DNA of 64,000 nt from Telmatobacter sp. DSM 110680. GTDB taxonomy: Bacteria; Acidobacteriota; Terriglobia; Terriglobales; Acidobacteriaceae. The notes beneath the pieces were generated by a model. The model did not search any database and was not told the DNA's origin. It was given only the letters and a program-made list of their open reading frames with translations. The stretch lies in NCBI RefSeq assembly GCF_039994875.1, contig NZ_CP121196.1, positions 3,906,001-3,970,000 of the forward strand, written 5' to 3'. A program made the translations under genes and the position numbers. Numbering within the stretch: position 1 is the first letter of the stretch; each line of letters begins with the position of its first letter. Below, piece by piece: positions 33,687 through 42,750 of this stretch.

Positions 33687-34124
33687 TCAGGAGACTGCCA
33701 GAATGCTGCATTGAACTCGTTCCGCAATGTTATGCACGGTACCGCCCCAAACACGCGAGACCGTACCGGAGTGGTGACGCCGGCCGATCACAAGAAGTTC
33801 GGCACCCCACTTTGCGATTTGGTCGATGATGGCCTGCACTTCATCGCCTTCGACAATAATTCCCTCCACAGCGATTTCGTGCTCCTCCGCACGCTTTATC
33901 CCTTCACTTTGCAAGTTTCTATAAAACGCATTACGTTCTTCTAGCAGGGCCTGGCGCGCTCCGGGCAATTCGGAGTCCATAAATGCCGCGTAGACAGGAA
34001 GGGGCTCGCTTACGGTCAAGATTCGCAGATCCGCCTTCAACACCCTTGCTAATTCGACAGCGATCGAGAGTGCGTGCTTCGCCTCGGCCGATTCGTCAAA
34101 GGCGATCATGATTTTCTTGTACAT
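33687..34124 (-). CDS. Universal stress protein (UspA)
   Basis: The 145-aa protein starts KKIMIAFDESAEAKHAL and ends with the ATP-binding type motif ELLVIGRRHHSGTVSRVWGGTVHNIAERVQCSILAV (G-x2-G-x9-G-S/T pattern). GAGGAGG lies before the ATG at 34124. It likely follows the truncated LigB gene in one transcript. Confidence 0.95.
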   Translation of the reverse strand: MYKKIMIAFDESAEAKHALSIAVELARVLKADLRILTVSEPLPVYAAFMDSELPGARQALLEERNAFYRNLQSEGIKRAEEHEIAVEGIIVEGDEVQAIIDQIAKWGAELLVIGRRHHSGTVSRVWGGTVHNIAERVQCSILAVS

Positions 34125-34135
34125 TCGAAGCCTCC

Positions 34136-34444
34136 TCAATCAAATGCCATCTTGCGGACATGCAGGCGTTGAACTCTGTGCGCCTGTGCCGGATCGCCCG
34201 GTGCAGGATACTGCACCTGAAACAATTCTCGTGGAAACCCACCGAAATCGTGAATCGTCCTTGGCGAAGTAGCCACTGTTACCCCGGTTTCTGGAACAAA
34301 CCAATGGGCGGAAATAGACAAGATGGCTTTGGGTTTGGGCGTTTTCTCACCTATTCGGGTCCAAGCTTTCGTATAGGCATTATTTAGGACCGCGTTCATC
34401 GGATTTCCGTGGCCAAAGAAGATTGCAGGAAGCATCTTCGACAT
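34136..34444 (-). pseudogene. N-terminal fragment of a DODA/LigB extradiol dioxygenase
   Basis: The first 80 residues (PAIFFGHGNPMNAVLNNAYT, AILSISAHWFVP, TIHDFGGFPRELFQVQYPAPGDP) are characteristic of the 4,5-DOPA dioxygenase extradiol family (usually about 260 aa). The frame then runs into unrelated codons and stops at 102 aa. The C-terminal two thirds are missing, so the product is not expected to be active. Confidence 0.85.
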
Positions 34445-34684
34445 GTTGGGTCCTCACTCTCTTGATTTGCACCGATATTCTCGGGTGACGAATCGTCGAA
34501 CAAATAAGCCTTCCCGAGCGGCTGGCAAGCCGTCGGCCACCATAGTGCTTCGCGCCAGCAATTATATGGAAACTGCCGCACCTCCAATGAACGAAATAGT
34601 CGGTCTTGCCGTCTCGTGGCGCACATTTTTATCCCGCTGTATTCTCTTAGTGAACAATGCTTTAGTTGTACGTAGGAGGCCCGC

Positions 34685-35947
34685 GTGGCGCCAAGGAACC
34701 GGCCAACTGAGATCCTGGTAAATCTTGACGCAGCTCTTCCTGAGCTCGAGGCCGCGTACAAAGACATACATGCTCACCCCGAGTTGTCGATGCAGGAGAC
34801 GCGAACGGCTGGAATCGCGGCGAATTATCTCAAGGCCAACGGCTTTGAGGTTACAGCGGGTATTGGCAAGACGGGAGTCGTTGGCATCTTGCGCAATGGA
34901 GACGGCGCTACCGTAATGCTGCGCGCTGATATGGATGCGTTGCCCATCAAGGAGGGGACCGGTCTTTCCTACGCCAGTAAAGCTACAGCAACAGGCCCCG
35001 ACGGAAAGACCACGCCCGTTGCGCACTCCTGCGGACATGACATGCATGTGGTTTGCTTGATGGGGGCCATCTCGCTGTTTGCCAAGAGTCGCGATACCTG
35101 GCGCGGAACGCTCATGGCAGTCTTTCAACCAGGCGAAGAAACCGCGCAGGGCGCGCAGGCGATGATAGACGACGGGCTGTTTAAACGCTTCCCGAAGCCT
35201 GATGTCGTGCTCGGTCAGCACGTGATGAGCTTGCCATCCGGTCATCTCGACTGGCGTAGGGGAGTTGTAACTTCCTCTGCCGACAGCCTGCAGATTCGGA
35301 TGTTCGGGCGTGGCGCACATGGCTCAATGCCCGAGGCCAGTGTTGATCCGGTTGTCATGGCTGCTTCGACCGTGATGCGACTGCAAACGATCGTCTCTAG
35401 AGAAGTCTCGCCTACGGATTCCGCTGTGGTGACAATTGGGGTTCTGCAGGCTGGCACAAAAGAGAACGTCATCCCTGACGACGCAATCATCAAGTTAAAT
35501 GTTCGTACGTTCGATGACGGGGTGCGCAAACACGTACTTGCAGCCATTGAACGGATCGTAAACGCAGAGGCAACAGCGGCAGGTGCGCCGAAGCCCCCAG
35601 AGATCACGCCACTGGACCGATATTCTTCAGTAACGAACGATTCCAATGCAACGGAGAAAGTTGTTAAGGCATTCCGTCAAGACTTTCCTGAGGGCTCCGT
35701 AGAAGAAACGAAGCCTACGATGGCGAGCGAAGACTTCGGATGTTTTGGAGCGGAGTGGCAAGCTCCATCGGTTTACTGGTTCTTTGGGGGCGACGATCCT
35801 GAGGTATATGCCAGGGCCAAGAAAGACGGGACGATCAGCTTGCTTCCAACCAATCACAATCCGCGCTTTGCGCCGGTCATTCACCCCACTTTGGAGACAG
35901 GGGTGAAGGCTTTGGTGGTTGCGGCGTGCGCGTGGCTAGTCTCGTGA
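34685..35947 (+). CDS. M20 amidohydrolase / peptidase
   Basis: This 420-aa M20D-type metallopeptidase (N-acyl-amino acid or hippurate hydrolase-like) shows the metal ligand segments HSCGHDMH and PGEETAQG, substrate-region HPELSMQET and LRADMDALPIKEGTG, and GRGAHGSMPEASVDPV of the dimerisation domain. The start is a GTG at 34685 with AGGAGGCCCGC just upstream. The stop overlaps the next gene (GTGA). Confidence 0.93.
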   Translation: MAPRNRPTEILVNLDAALPELEAAYKDIHAHPELSMQETRTAGIAANYLKANGFEVTAGIGKTGVVGILRNGDGATVMLRADMDALPIKEGTGLSYASKATATGPDGKTTPVAHSCGHDMHVVCLMGAISLFAKSRDTWRGTLMAVFQPGEETAQGAQAMIDDGLFKRFPKPDVVLGQHVMSLPSGHLDWRRGVVTSSADSLQIRMFGRGAHGSMPEASVDPVVMAASTVMRLQTIVSREVSPTDSAVVTIGVLQAGTKENVIPDDAIIKLNVRTFDDGVRKHVLAAIERIVNAEATAAGAPKPPEITPLDRYSSVTNDSNATEKVVKAFRQDFPEGSVEETKPTMASEDFGCFGAEWQAPSVYWFFGGDDPEVYARAKKDGTISLLPTNHNPRFAPVIHPTLETGVKALVVAACAWLVS

Positions 35948-36600
35948 ACGAACTTCTGACTTACGGACAACACCTGGCCGGCCCCTTTCTCGTCGCGCTC
36001 GATCTCCTCGGGACATTCGTCTTCGCCTTGAGCGGTGCGGCAGCGGGTGTGAAGAGCAAGCTGGATCTGTTCGGCTTGATGGTGCTTGCCTTCGCAACAG
36101 GGAACGCGGGCGGGATTACACGCGACCTGCTTATCGGCGCCGTTCCACCTGCAGCCATTCGCGATTGGCGTTATCTTGGGGTTTGTATCGTGGCCGGCTT
36201 GGTAACGTTCTGGTGGTATCCCAATATCGACGTGCAGCGTAGGCCCGTGCTGTTGTTCGATGGCGCAGGATTGGCTTTGTTTGCAGTTACCGGCACACAA
36301 AAAGCGCTGGCCGCCGGACTCAATCCCGTGATGGCAGCAATTATGGGTATGTTGACTGGCATTGGCGGCGGAATGCTGCGCGATGTTCTTGTGAATGAAA
36401 CTCCGACGGTGCTCCGGGCTGATCTTTACGCTGTCGCCGCGCTTGCTGCTGGCGTCGTGGTGGTGACAGGAAATGTGCTGCACTTCCCGTCATTCGCGTT
36501 CATGACTGCGGGTGCACTTCTATGCTTCTGGCTCAGAGTGATGGCCATATTCCGCGGTTGGCATCTGCCAATTGCAGGGACAGGATCTCGGTCACACTGA
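35944..36600 (+). CDS. TRIC/UPF0126-family membrane channel protein
   Basis: The 218-aa protein has two internal repeats: ALDLLGTFVFALSGAAAGV...GNAGGITRDLLIG and LFDGAGLALFAVTGTQKAL...TGIGGGMLRDVL, the hallmark of TRIC cation channels (glycine-rich kinked helices followed by RD-L). The start is set at the GTG at 35944 overlapping the M20 stop. Function in bacteria is potassium-like cation transport. Confidence 0.93.
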   Translation: MNELLTYGQHLAGPFLVALDLLGTFVFALSGAAAGVKSKLDLFGLMVLAFATGNAGGITRDLLIGAVPPAAIRDWRYLGVCIVAGLVTFWWYPNIDVQRRPVLLFDGAGLALFAVTGTQKALAAGLNPVMAAIMGMLTGIGGGMLRDVLVNETPTVLRADLYAVAALAAGVVVVTGNVLHFPSFAFMTAGALLCFWLRVMAIFRGWHLPIAGTGSRSH

Positions 36601-37069
36601 CGAGGTTCTGTACGCGAATCCGTTATAGTCGACCTACGCGATTCGAAACTCAGTTTTCGTTTGCATCGACGATGCGGATCATCATTGTGGATGGAACACG
36701 CAATTTGTGAGATAGAACAGAGCCCATACACAGAAAATTGCGGACGTGCTCAAGAACACGACGAAGGCTGCAACAGCCAGGCGTGGCATTGGTCATATCT
36801 CTCTGTGGCGGGTTCAGAGTCTGTCATCCCATCTCTCAATTTAGTCAGTCGATTGACCTTTTGATTCGTCGCAGACCCTTGAGATCTGGGATTTCCCTTG
36901 GTTGACCTACGAACCGCGCTTCACTACTCGAACTTCTCAAAAAGAGGCAAGGGGCTGGGCACAAGAAGGCTGCAAGCCGCCACGAATCTTCATTTCGAGA
37001 GTCATGGCCAAGCCTGCAGCGCAGGATCGCCGCCAAGGTGTTGCACGACAGCTTCGACTTGTGAATCTT
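36601..37069. other. Gene-free spacer
   Basis: No supported gene or repeat in these 469 bases. Confidence 0.4.
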
Positions 37070-37249
37070 TTAGCTCTGTTGGTCCTTCTTCTCTTCTTCT
37101 TTCTTCTCAATGAAGTTGGTTATTGCCCCTGTTCCCTCGAAACCGACAACCGCGGCTACACCTTCCGTGACTAATCCCGCATTTGGATCCAGTTTCTTCG
37201 CGCCTTCGACTGCCGCCGCAGCTCCGGCTAATTCTTCAAGGATTCCCAT
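37070..37249 (-). CDS. Small secreted-type or cytosolic acidic protein (59 aa)
   Basis: MGILEELAGAAAAVEGAKKL is followed by GFEGTGAITNFIEKKEEEKK. AAGGAG lies before the ATG at 37249. No family is known. It is the last gene of an eight-gene minus-strand block of envelope/stress-type proteins. Confidence 0.6.
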   Translation of the reverse strand: MGILEELAGAAAAVEGAKKLDPNAGLVTEGVAAVVGFEGTGAITNFIEKKEEEKKDQQS

Positions 37250-37360
37250 GATTTTCTCCTTTGCAGTGATGGATTGACAGCTTCTTGCCGGGATCCGCGC
37301 TTCGAATCCGACATACAACTCCGTGCCTTGTTCAGAAATAACCAAAGCACGGAAACGGTG

Positions 37361-37633
37361 TTAAAGGTTGGCGTTTCGATTACCGGCAATAAGGCGCACC
37401 ACCCAAGTGAGAATCACCGCCCCAATGACGGCAATCACGATGCTGATGACAAGACCGTGCTGCCCGACTCCCCCGAATCCGAGAAAGCTGGACAGAAATC
37501 CTCCGATGAGCGCGCCGACTAAGCCGACAATCATATCCATGAAGAAACCGAACCCCGATCCCTTCATGAGTTTTCCTGTGATCCAGCCAGCAAGTACGCC
37601 GATAATGATCCACGCAATGATTCCGTGCCCCAT
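37361..37633 (-). CDS. GlsB/YeaQ/YmgE-family membrane protein
   Basis: The 90-aa protein has three helices with the family pattern WIIIGVLAGWITGKLMKG, DMIVGLVGALIGGFL and AVIGAVILTWVVRLI. Members are stress-induced transglycosylase-associated proteins. GGAGAACG lies upstream of the ATG. Confidence 0.95.
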   Translation of the reverse strand: MGHGIIAWIIIGVLAGWITGKLMKGSGFGFFMDMIVGLVGALIGGFLSSFLGFGGVGQHGLVISIVIAVIGAVILTWVVRLIAGNRNANL

Positions 37634-37771
37634 GTGATCGTTCTCCTTTTCAGCTTCGGAACAGAGCCTTCCAGATTGATCGCGGCAACATCAATCGCAA
37701 CTCTGCCTCGAGCGCTGATTTGTAACAAATCTCGGACACTCTGTCGAGAGACTTCGGTCCGAGATTTCGGT

Positions 37772-38164
37772 CTACGAAATTACCGGAAGGCTCAAATCCT
37801 GGCCGACCTTGATCTTGTCTGGATCGTCGATTCCGTTCGCTTGAGCGATGTCGCGATACTTGTTGGCGTCGCCGTAGAATCGCTTGGCGATTTTTGAAAG
37901 ATTGTCGCCGGACTGGACTGTGTACGGCTGCTCCGCCCCTCCCGAAGTTGCAATCTCATGATGCAGATCGGAATAAGTTGGATCGGCCTCTTTGATGGCG
38001 TCCCACGTGCGGTTGGCTACCACTGTCGATGGCACCGTCGCTTTCAAATGGAGCTTTTCCCCATCGAGATCTACCTGCTCTACGTTTGCACCGAGGTCAG
38101 AGAATCCCTCAATGGTCGAGATTACTCCGGCATACTTCTGCTTTAGCTGATCCAAATCCGCCAT
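37772..38164 (-). CDS. BON/LysM potassium-binding-type (YgaU/Kbp-like) protein
   Basis: The 130-aa protein has an N-terminal BON-like half (VISTIEGFSDLGANVEQVDL, HLKATVPSTVVANRTWDAI) and a C-terminal LysM (YTVQSGDNLSKIAKRFYGDANKYRDI). This is the architecture of E. coli Kbp/YgaU, a potassium-binding osmotic-stress protein. AGGAGG lies just before the start. Confidence 0.93.
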   Translation of the reverse strand: MADLDQLKQKYAGVISTIEGFSDLGANVEQVDLDGEKLHLKATVPSTVVANRTWDAIKEADPTYSDLHHEIATSGGAEQPYTVQSGDNLSKIAKRFYGDANKYRDIAQANGIDDPDKIKVGQDLSLPVIS

Positions 38165-38218
38165 GACATTCCTCCTAGTTTCACTACTTCTCGACGCCGA
38201 TCACCGGGTCAAACAGAC

Positions 38219-38590
38219 TCAGTGCCGGTCGTGATCCTCCATGAGATGCGACATTGCTTGTTGATATCCGCGGCGGAAGGCAGCGCGGTAAACCTTTCTT
38301 GTTTCAGGAGGAACATCGGGGTGCCGATATTCGTCGCGATTGTTCACATCGGGGCGACGATGATTCCCTACGTCCTTCCTTGCGCCTTCAATCCCATCGT
38401 GAAAGCCGCGGCGCTGAATGTCGTTGAACTCTCCCGGCGGCGCTTCCCAATTACCATGATCCCGATCATGATCCTGAACGTACGCTGGAGATGAAGGCCC
38501 TGCTGACAGCGCGGAGGCCTTGCTGATGATGAAGCAGCTTGCTCCCAAAAGAAGGGCGAGCGCCGGAATAGCGGTTAGCTTTGGTTTCAT
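38219..38590 (-). CDS. Secreted His/Asp-rich protein (123 aa)
   Basis: A signal peptide (LALLLGASCFIISKASA) is followed by a His/Asp/Arg-rich domain (DHDRDHGNW, RRGFHDGIEGARKD, RHPDVPPETRKVYRAAFRRGYQQAM). The repeated R-x-x-F-x-x-G-Y/I pattern is typical of acidobacterial envelope proteins of unknown function. Possible metal binding. ATG at 38590 preferred because of a GGAG before it. Confidence 0.65.
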   Translation of the reverse strand: MKPKLTAIPALALLLGASCFIISKASALSAGPSSPAYVQDHDRDHGNWEAPPGEFNDIQRRGFHDGIEGARKDVGNHRRPDVNNRDEYRHPDVPPETRKVYRAAFRRGYQQAMSHLMEDHDRH

Positions 38591-38623
38591 TGTCAATTTC
38601 TCCATTCTCTTTGCGTCAGGTGC

Positions 38624-38956
38624 TTACTTGGCCGGCTGATTGGCGATGACCAGTTTACTGATCTTTGTGTAGGTGGCAGCCGGGACGATGTTCTTGCTTT
38701 TCAACTGCGTTTTGTTGGCGTAAGGGCGCCCATCAATAATCTTTTGGGCGTACACATCCCCGACGCCGGGTAGGGCTTTGAGTTGATCTTTGGTTGCGGT
38801 ATTCAAATCGACGAGGCTGGTCGATGCCGCTGGGGCGCTGGATTTCGCGGCATGCTTTGTGCTTGAGGCCGATTGCATTGCCACAGCCGGCAAGATGCTG
38901 AAAAGGGTAGAGGCCATCAGTACCGCAAGAACGGATGAGAGACGTTTCACGTGCAT
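38624..38956 (-). CDS. Secreted helix-hairpin-helix (ComEA-like) protein
   Basis: A signal peptide ([21 protein letters not shown]) and an Ala/Ser linker precede a single HHH domain ([31 protein letters not shown]), the DNA-binding domain of ComEA. The 110-aa protein may bind DNA in the periplasm for uptake, or may have another role. It lies between other short envelope genes. Confidence 0.85.
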   Translation of the reverse strand: MHVKRLSSVLAVLMASTLFSILPAVAMQSASSTKHAAKSSAPAASTSLVDLNTATKDQLKALPGVGDVYAQKIIDGRPYANKTQLKSKNIVPAATYTKISKLVIANQPAK

Positions 38957-39072
38957 GTGTATCTCCTTTGTGATTTTAGAGTTCTCGATTTGTGAATCAA
39001 CAAACGCAGAACCTGACTTGCGCCAAACCCCGTTTCGTCGAGCAGCGTCAGCGAACGTTGTTCATACCCCAT

Positions 39073-39315
39073 TTATTCCTTGTTGCCAAACATGCTGGTT
39101 GCTGCACTAAGCAGACCTCCCAGTCCACCTGATTCGGCAGCGGCCGGCTGACCGTCCGCCGTGCTCGCTCCGGAACCGAGCACCGAGCCCAGCATGCCCT
39201 GAAATTCGGATGGCACCCTGGACATGATGTGTTGAACAACTACTTGTTCGACTTCCTGGGATTTGTCTGGGCTCAAGCCCGCCTTCTGCTGCAACAACAC
39301 TGCTATTTCACCCAT
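39073..39315 (-). CDS. Small DUF2267/DUF2780-like protein (80 aa)
   Basis: MGEIAVLLQQKAGLSPDKSQ, EVEQVVVQHIMSRVPSEFQGM is the pattern of short helical domains. It is followed by a Gly/Ala-rich end (GGLGGLLSAATSMFG). Function unknown; part of the minus-strand block. Confidence 0.65.
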   Translation of the reverse strand: MGEIAVLLQQKAGLSPDKSQEVEQVVVQHIMSRVPSEFQGMLGSVLGSGASTADGQPAAAESGGLGGLLSAATSMFGNKE

Positions 39316-39451
39316 GATGTTTTCTCCAGTTTGTTGTGAATTGTCGGTTAAAGTTCGCCGGGATCAGTTCATGTTCGTCTCCCGGAAAAGTGTTCCCTCG
39401 AACGAAGCAGTCACGTGAAAATGTTCCGACTGACCCGCATGCCATCCCGGC

Positions 39452-39730
39452 TCAACGCGCCAGAGTTATTCCCAGCCCGGTAGTCAGAATTACGTCGTTG
39501 CTCAATGTTTCCGTTGGCGGGAAAGACGTGTAGCGATCGCTGAATGTTGTCTGCCCGTTGAAGAGCTTTCCGAGCTTCGTGCTGAAAGTCGGATCAACCG
39601 AGAGTTGGAACTTCCCCGTCTGGCTAAGATCCGGGTAAAGGAACGCTTGTTCTGTAAACAGGCTTCTGGTTCCAAGCTTGCGAGTGTAATGCTCGGCCCT
39701 CTCGTTCGTGCCTGAATGGTTATTAATGGA
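39452..39730 (-). pseudogene. C-terminal fragment of a DUF481 outer-membrane protein
   Basis: The minus strand reads AEHYTRKLGTRSLFTEQAFL, YPDLSQTGKFQLSVDPTF and TLSNDVILTTGLGITLAR, the C-terminal beta-strands of DUF481 (YdiY-like) barrels. No start is present: the frame opens directly after the TGA of the DUF3761 gene, in the same frame. About 200 residues of the usual protein are lost. Confidence 0.75.
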
Positions 39731-40249
39731 TCATTTGCAAGGTTTGCCGTGATCAGGACGAGCCCCTTTTGCTTTCGCCTCATCCTCTGTCATGTAAGCG
39801 CCAGCTTTGGTCTTGCCGTACCACTGCGTTCCTTGGCAGTGGTAGACATTGCTCGCGGTATTGAGCCACACTTGACCCGCTCCGCCTCCAGGAGCCTGCG
39901 CGACCGTGCCTCCAGAAGCTTTTGGTGCCGGCGCCGGAGTGGCAGTTGGAGCCTTGGCCGGAGCGGATTGCGCCGCTGGAGAGGGAGCGGCGGCCGGTGC
40001 GGGAGCCGAAGAAGTTGCTGCAGCCTTCCCGGCCGAAGCCTTCGCTTTGGTTGCGTCGGCGGCCGCATACCAAGTCTTGATTCCTTTGTGTCCACGGCAT
40101 GCGCCCGACTTGCTAGCTGCAGTCGAGTACGTTCCATCATTACAAAGACCTGTTGCGCCCGAAGGTGCTCCGGCAGGAACCTGGGCCAAGCCAAGCTGCA
40201 AAACTGAAATTCCAGCTAGTAGGGCAATGACGCCAAACATTCTTTTCAT
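39731..40249 (-). CDS. Secreted DUF3761-domain protein
   Basis: The 172-aa protein has a signal peptide (VIALLAGISVLQLGLA), then the DUF3761 core ATGLCNDGTYSTAASKSGAC, RGHKGI, an Ala/Pro-rich linker of 50 residues, and a C-terminal VYHCQGTQWYGKTKAGAYMTE with two cysteines. ATG at 40249 with GGAGG upstream. Role unknown; Cys pairs suggest a small extracellular domain. Confidence 0.85.
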   Translation of the reverse strand: MKRMFGVIALLAGISVLQLGLAQVPAGAPSGATGLCNDGTYSTAASKSGACRGHKGIKTWYAAADATKAKASAGKAAATSSAPAPAAAPSPAAQSAPAKAPTATPAPAPKASGGTVAQAPGGGAGQVWLNTASNVYHCQGTQWYGKTKAGAYMTEDEAKAKGARPDHGKPCK

Positions 40250-40380
40250 AGATCCTCCGTCCGGTGCTGAACATAGGCGAGCATCATCACACCGTTTGTG
40301 GAATCTGTCTAGCTCAAAAAGAAGGATGATTGCGGAAGTCTTCGCAACCCACCGTCTTCCCTTCGTGACGTTACATGCCG

Positions 40381-41208
40381 TCATCGAAGACCGTACGGCC
40401 CCGACGTGCTGCGCAGGCCCGCCGTCCAAACCTTGGGCGTCAATCCAAACAATCTTCGAAAGGCTTTAACGAATGCGCTGGATTGGCGATAGCCCACAGC
40501 AAAGGCAACTTCTTTCACAGACCCCCCCGCCACCAACAGTTGTACCGCGCGAGTGAGTCGAACCTGACGGCGCCACGTGTCAATGTCGATTCCAATCTCT
40601 CTTCGATAGATCCTCTGAATCGTCCTTACGCTGACGCCCGCGTCCGCGCATAGGCTCGCCAGCGGTTTTAGGTTCGCTGGGTTGTGAGCGATCGCGTGTG
40701 CTATCGCCAGGGCGCGAAGCTCCGAGGGCATGGTTAGGCCAATTGGCGCAGCAGTTGCGTTGGCTAGTTGTGCGCTCAGAAGATCGCGAAGGGCCCGCTC
40801 GAGCCTGTTCTGGAGGCGCAAGAGACGGAGCCGAACTGCCTCGACGATCAACTCGCGGAGCAGCAAACCGACGTAGAGTACCGAACATTGAGGCGGTCTG
40901 CGTGACACGACGCCAGGGCGAAAATAAAGGGTGCGCATTCGGACCTCACCAATCATCCGGATCCGGTGAACGGCCTTCGCCGGTATCCAGAGTGCAAACT
41001 GCGGAGGTATCGTCCAGACGCTCCGACCGGAAGACACCTCCATAATTCCTTCGATTGCATAGATCAACTGGTCCGATCCGTGGGCATGGTCGGGAACCAA
41101 CGCGCCCGCAGGGTATTCGTAAGCAAGCGCTGAGACCGCAGCGCCCCGCGGCGGATCGAATTCTCGCAAAATCTCCGCCTGTCGCATACGCGATATATTA
41201 TGGCGCAA
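40381..41208 (-). CDS. AraC-family regulator with cupin domain
   Basis: The 275-aa protein has an N-terminal cupin (YEYPAGALVPDHAHGSDQLIY, FALWIPAKAVHRIRM) and two HTHs (LASLCADAGVSVRTIQRIYR, VAFAVGYRQSSAFVKAFRRL). This resembles regulators of efflux or metabolite sensing. Divergent from the methyltransferase at 41297. Confidence 0.92.
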   Translation of the reverse strand: MRHNISRMRQAEILREFDPPRGAAVSALAYEYPAGALVPDHAHGSDQLIYAIEGIMEVSSGRSVWTIPPQFALWIPAKAVHRIRMIGEVRMRTLYFRPGVVSRRPPQCSVLYVGLLLRELIVEAVRLRLLRLQNRLERALRDLLSAQLANATAAPIGLTMPSELRALAIAHAIAHNPANLKPLASLCADAGVSVRTIQRIYRREIGIDIDTWRRQVRLTRAVQLLVAGGSVKEVAFAVGYRQSSAFVKAFRRLFGLTPKVWTAGLRSTSGPYGLR

Positions 41209-41296
41209 GGCGCCCCTTGCGCCACCGGAGGTCCGTGGTCATCATAGGAATGAGAGACAAGGCAAGCTCTGTTTTGGCCCTTCCGGAGACACGCAG

Positions 41297-41875
41297 ATGA
41301 ATTATTTTCACCGCAAGCTTTGTTCTTCGGCAAGATGGAAAGAGGTGACGCAGCGCTATGCTCTGCCCTGGACCCTCGAACAGATTGACCTAGGGTGTGA
41401 GGTGCTTGAGATCGGCCCCGGATACGGCGTTTCTACGGAGGTGCTGTTGCAGCAGGTCTCACACCTCACATGCGTGGAATCAGACCGCGATCTCGCGGAT
41501 GATCTCCAGCGGAAGCTCAACGGGAATGTCAACGTTCGATGTGAAGATGCGACCTCAATGTCCTTGCCGAGCGCATCATTCGATGGCGCGGTCTGCTTTT
41601 CAATGCTCCATCACGTCGGATCAATTGAGATGCAGAACAAGCTGTTTGCGGAAGTAGCCCGCGTTCTGCGGCCCGGAGGGGTCTTTGTGGGAACGGATAC
41701 CCTAAAAAGCCATTTCATGAGATTGATTCATTTATTCGATACATTAGTCGTGGTCAATCCGGAAACGCTTCCCCAGCGCCTGAAGGCCGTGGGTTTCGAA
41801 GGTGTGCAGGTCGACGTGAACCCTTATGCCTTCCGATTTCGCGCTTGGAAGCCGCGACTAGTTTATTGTGGCTGA
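41297..41875 (+). CDS. Class I SAM-dependent methyltransferase
   Basis: The 192-aa protein has the SAM motif VLEIGPGYGVSTEVLL, the acidic end of strand 2 (CVESDRDLA), FDGAVCFSMLHHV and RVLRPGGVFVGTD. Methyltransf_11-type fold; the substrate is unknown. Likely controlled by the divergent AraC gene. Confidence 0.93.
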   Translation: MNYFHRKLCSSARWKEVTQRYALPWTLEQIDLGCEVLEIGPGYGVSTEVLLQQVSHLTCVESDRDLADDLQRKLNGNVNVRCEDATSMSLPSASFDGAVCFSMLHHVGSIEMQNKLFAEVARVLRPGGVFVGTDTLKSHFMRLIHLFDTLVVVNPETLPQRLKAVGFEGVQVDVNPYAFRFRAWKPRLVYCG

Positions 41876-42104
41876 GCTGACTCGGTCACTTCATCTCGGA
41901 CCACTTCGTGCATTGGGCCGCCGACCTAGAAGGGGCAGATGGTCATTTCATGATGTATATCTGCGGGACGGTCGCTCGGGCCCATCTTCGGAGCAATCGC
42001 AAACCAATTAGGGAAGGACATCGATTTGTGAAAAGGCTCTGCACTAGCCTTGCACAAAGCCACTTGTACACGTATGATCCGACCGCGTTTGAGGAACTCC
42101 CGTT

Positions 42105-42497
42105 ATGAACTGGATTCGGCTCATTGCAGTCATTCTCGGTGCCGGTGTCGTCTCTTCGCTAACCGACTGGCTTTTCGCTGGTGATTGGATTCACAGGCAC
42201 TTCACCTACCCCGAGATATGGCGTCAAGTTGACGAGATGAAAGCAATCGCATTGACGAGTCCACTCCCATTTCTAACCTGCGGCGTGTTTGTGTATGCCG
42301 CCGCAAGGCTTGGAATCCACACTGTGCCGGCTGCCTTGGCATTTGCCGGTGCGGTATGGATGATAGGTCCATTACCTCTCATCCTCACCAATGCCGCATT
42401 CATGAAGCTGCACCGCGTGTTCGTAGCGTCTTATGCAACCGGCTGGCTAATCAAACTCTTGATTGTTGCGATCGGGGTTGGGAAATTCCTTCATTGA
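42105..42497 (+). CDS. DUF1761-like membrane protein (130 aa)
   Basis: Four helices: VILGAGVVSSLTDWLFAGDW, PFLTCGVFVYAAARLGI, VWMIGPLPLILTNAAFM and ASYATGWLIKLLIVAIGVG. The W-L-F-A-G/YPEIW loop follows helix 1. Unknown function; resembles the DUF1761-type protein at 9626. Confidence 0.75.
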   Translation: MNWIRLIAVILGAGVVSSLTDWLFAGDWIHRHFTYPEIWRQVDEMKAIALTSPLPFLTCGVFVYAAARLGIHTVPAALAFAGAVWMIGPLPLILTNAAFMKLHRVFVASYATGWLIKLLIVAIGVGKFLH

Positions 42498-42541
42498 CAC
42501 AATCTCGGCATTAGATTCATTCAGCGAGTTCCGAGCGAATA

Positions 42542-42570
42542 GTGGGCATCCGGAAATTGCTACTTGATCA
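42542..42570 (+). repeat. Dispersed palindromic repeat, partial copy e
   Basis: GTGGGCATCCGGAAATTGCT shares the start of the family (GTGGGCAATCCGGACATAAC) with one deletion and further changes. It sits 67 bases before the right module. Confidence 0.35.
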
Positions 42571-42636
42571 ACCGCTGAGCATGCTCTTCACTCGGAGCTA
42601 AAGATTCCAACTGGGAGGCTCAAGCATGTGTGACGT

Positions 42637-42648
42637 AACGTATACGTT
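42637..42648. other. Palindrome AACGTATACGTT at the right module's inner edge
   Basis: Counterpart of 21085-21096. Identity between modules ends here. Confidence 0.5.
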
Positions 42649-42750
42649 TTGACACGGCCGGATCGTTGAGATCCGGCCATTGATTTTGTGAGATTTATGA
42701 GGCGGCTTTTTCGGAGGCTTTTGTCACACCACATATATAAGGTTGCGATT

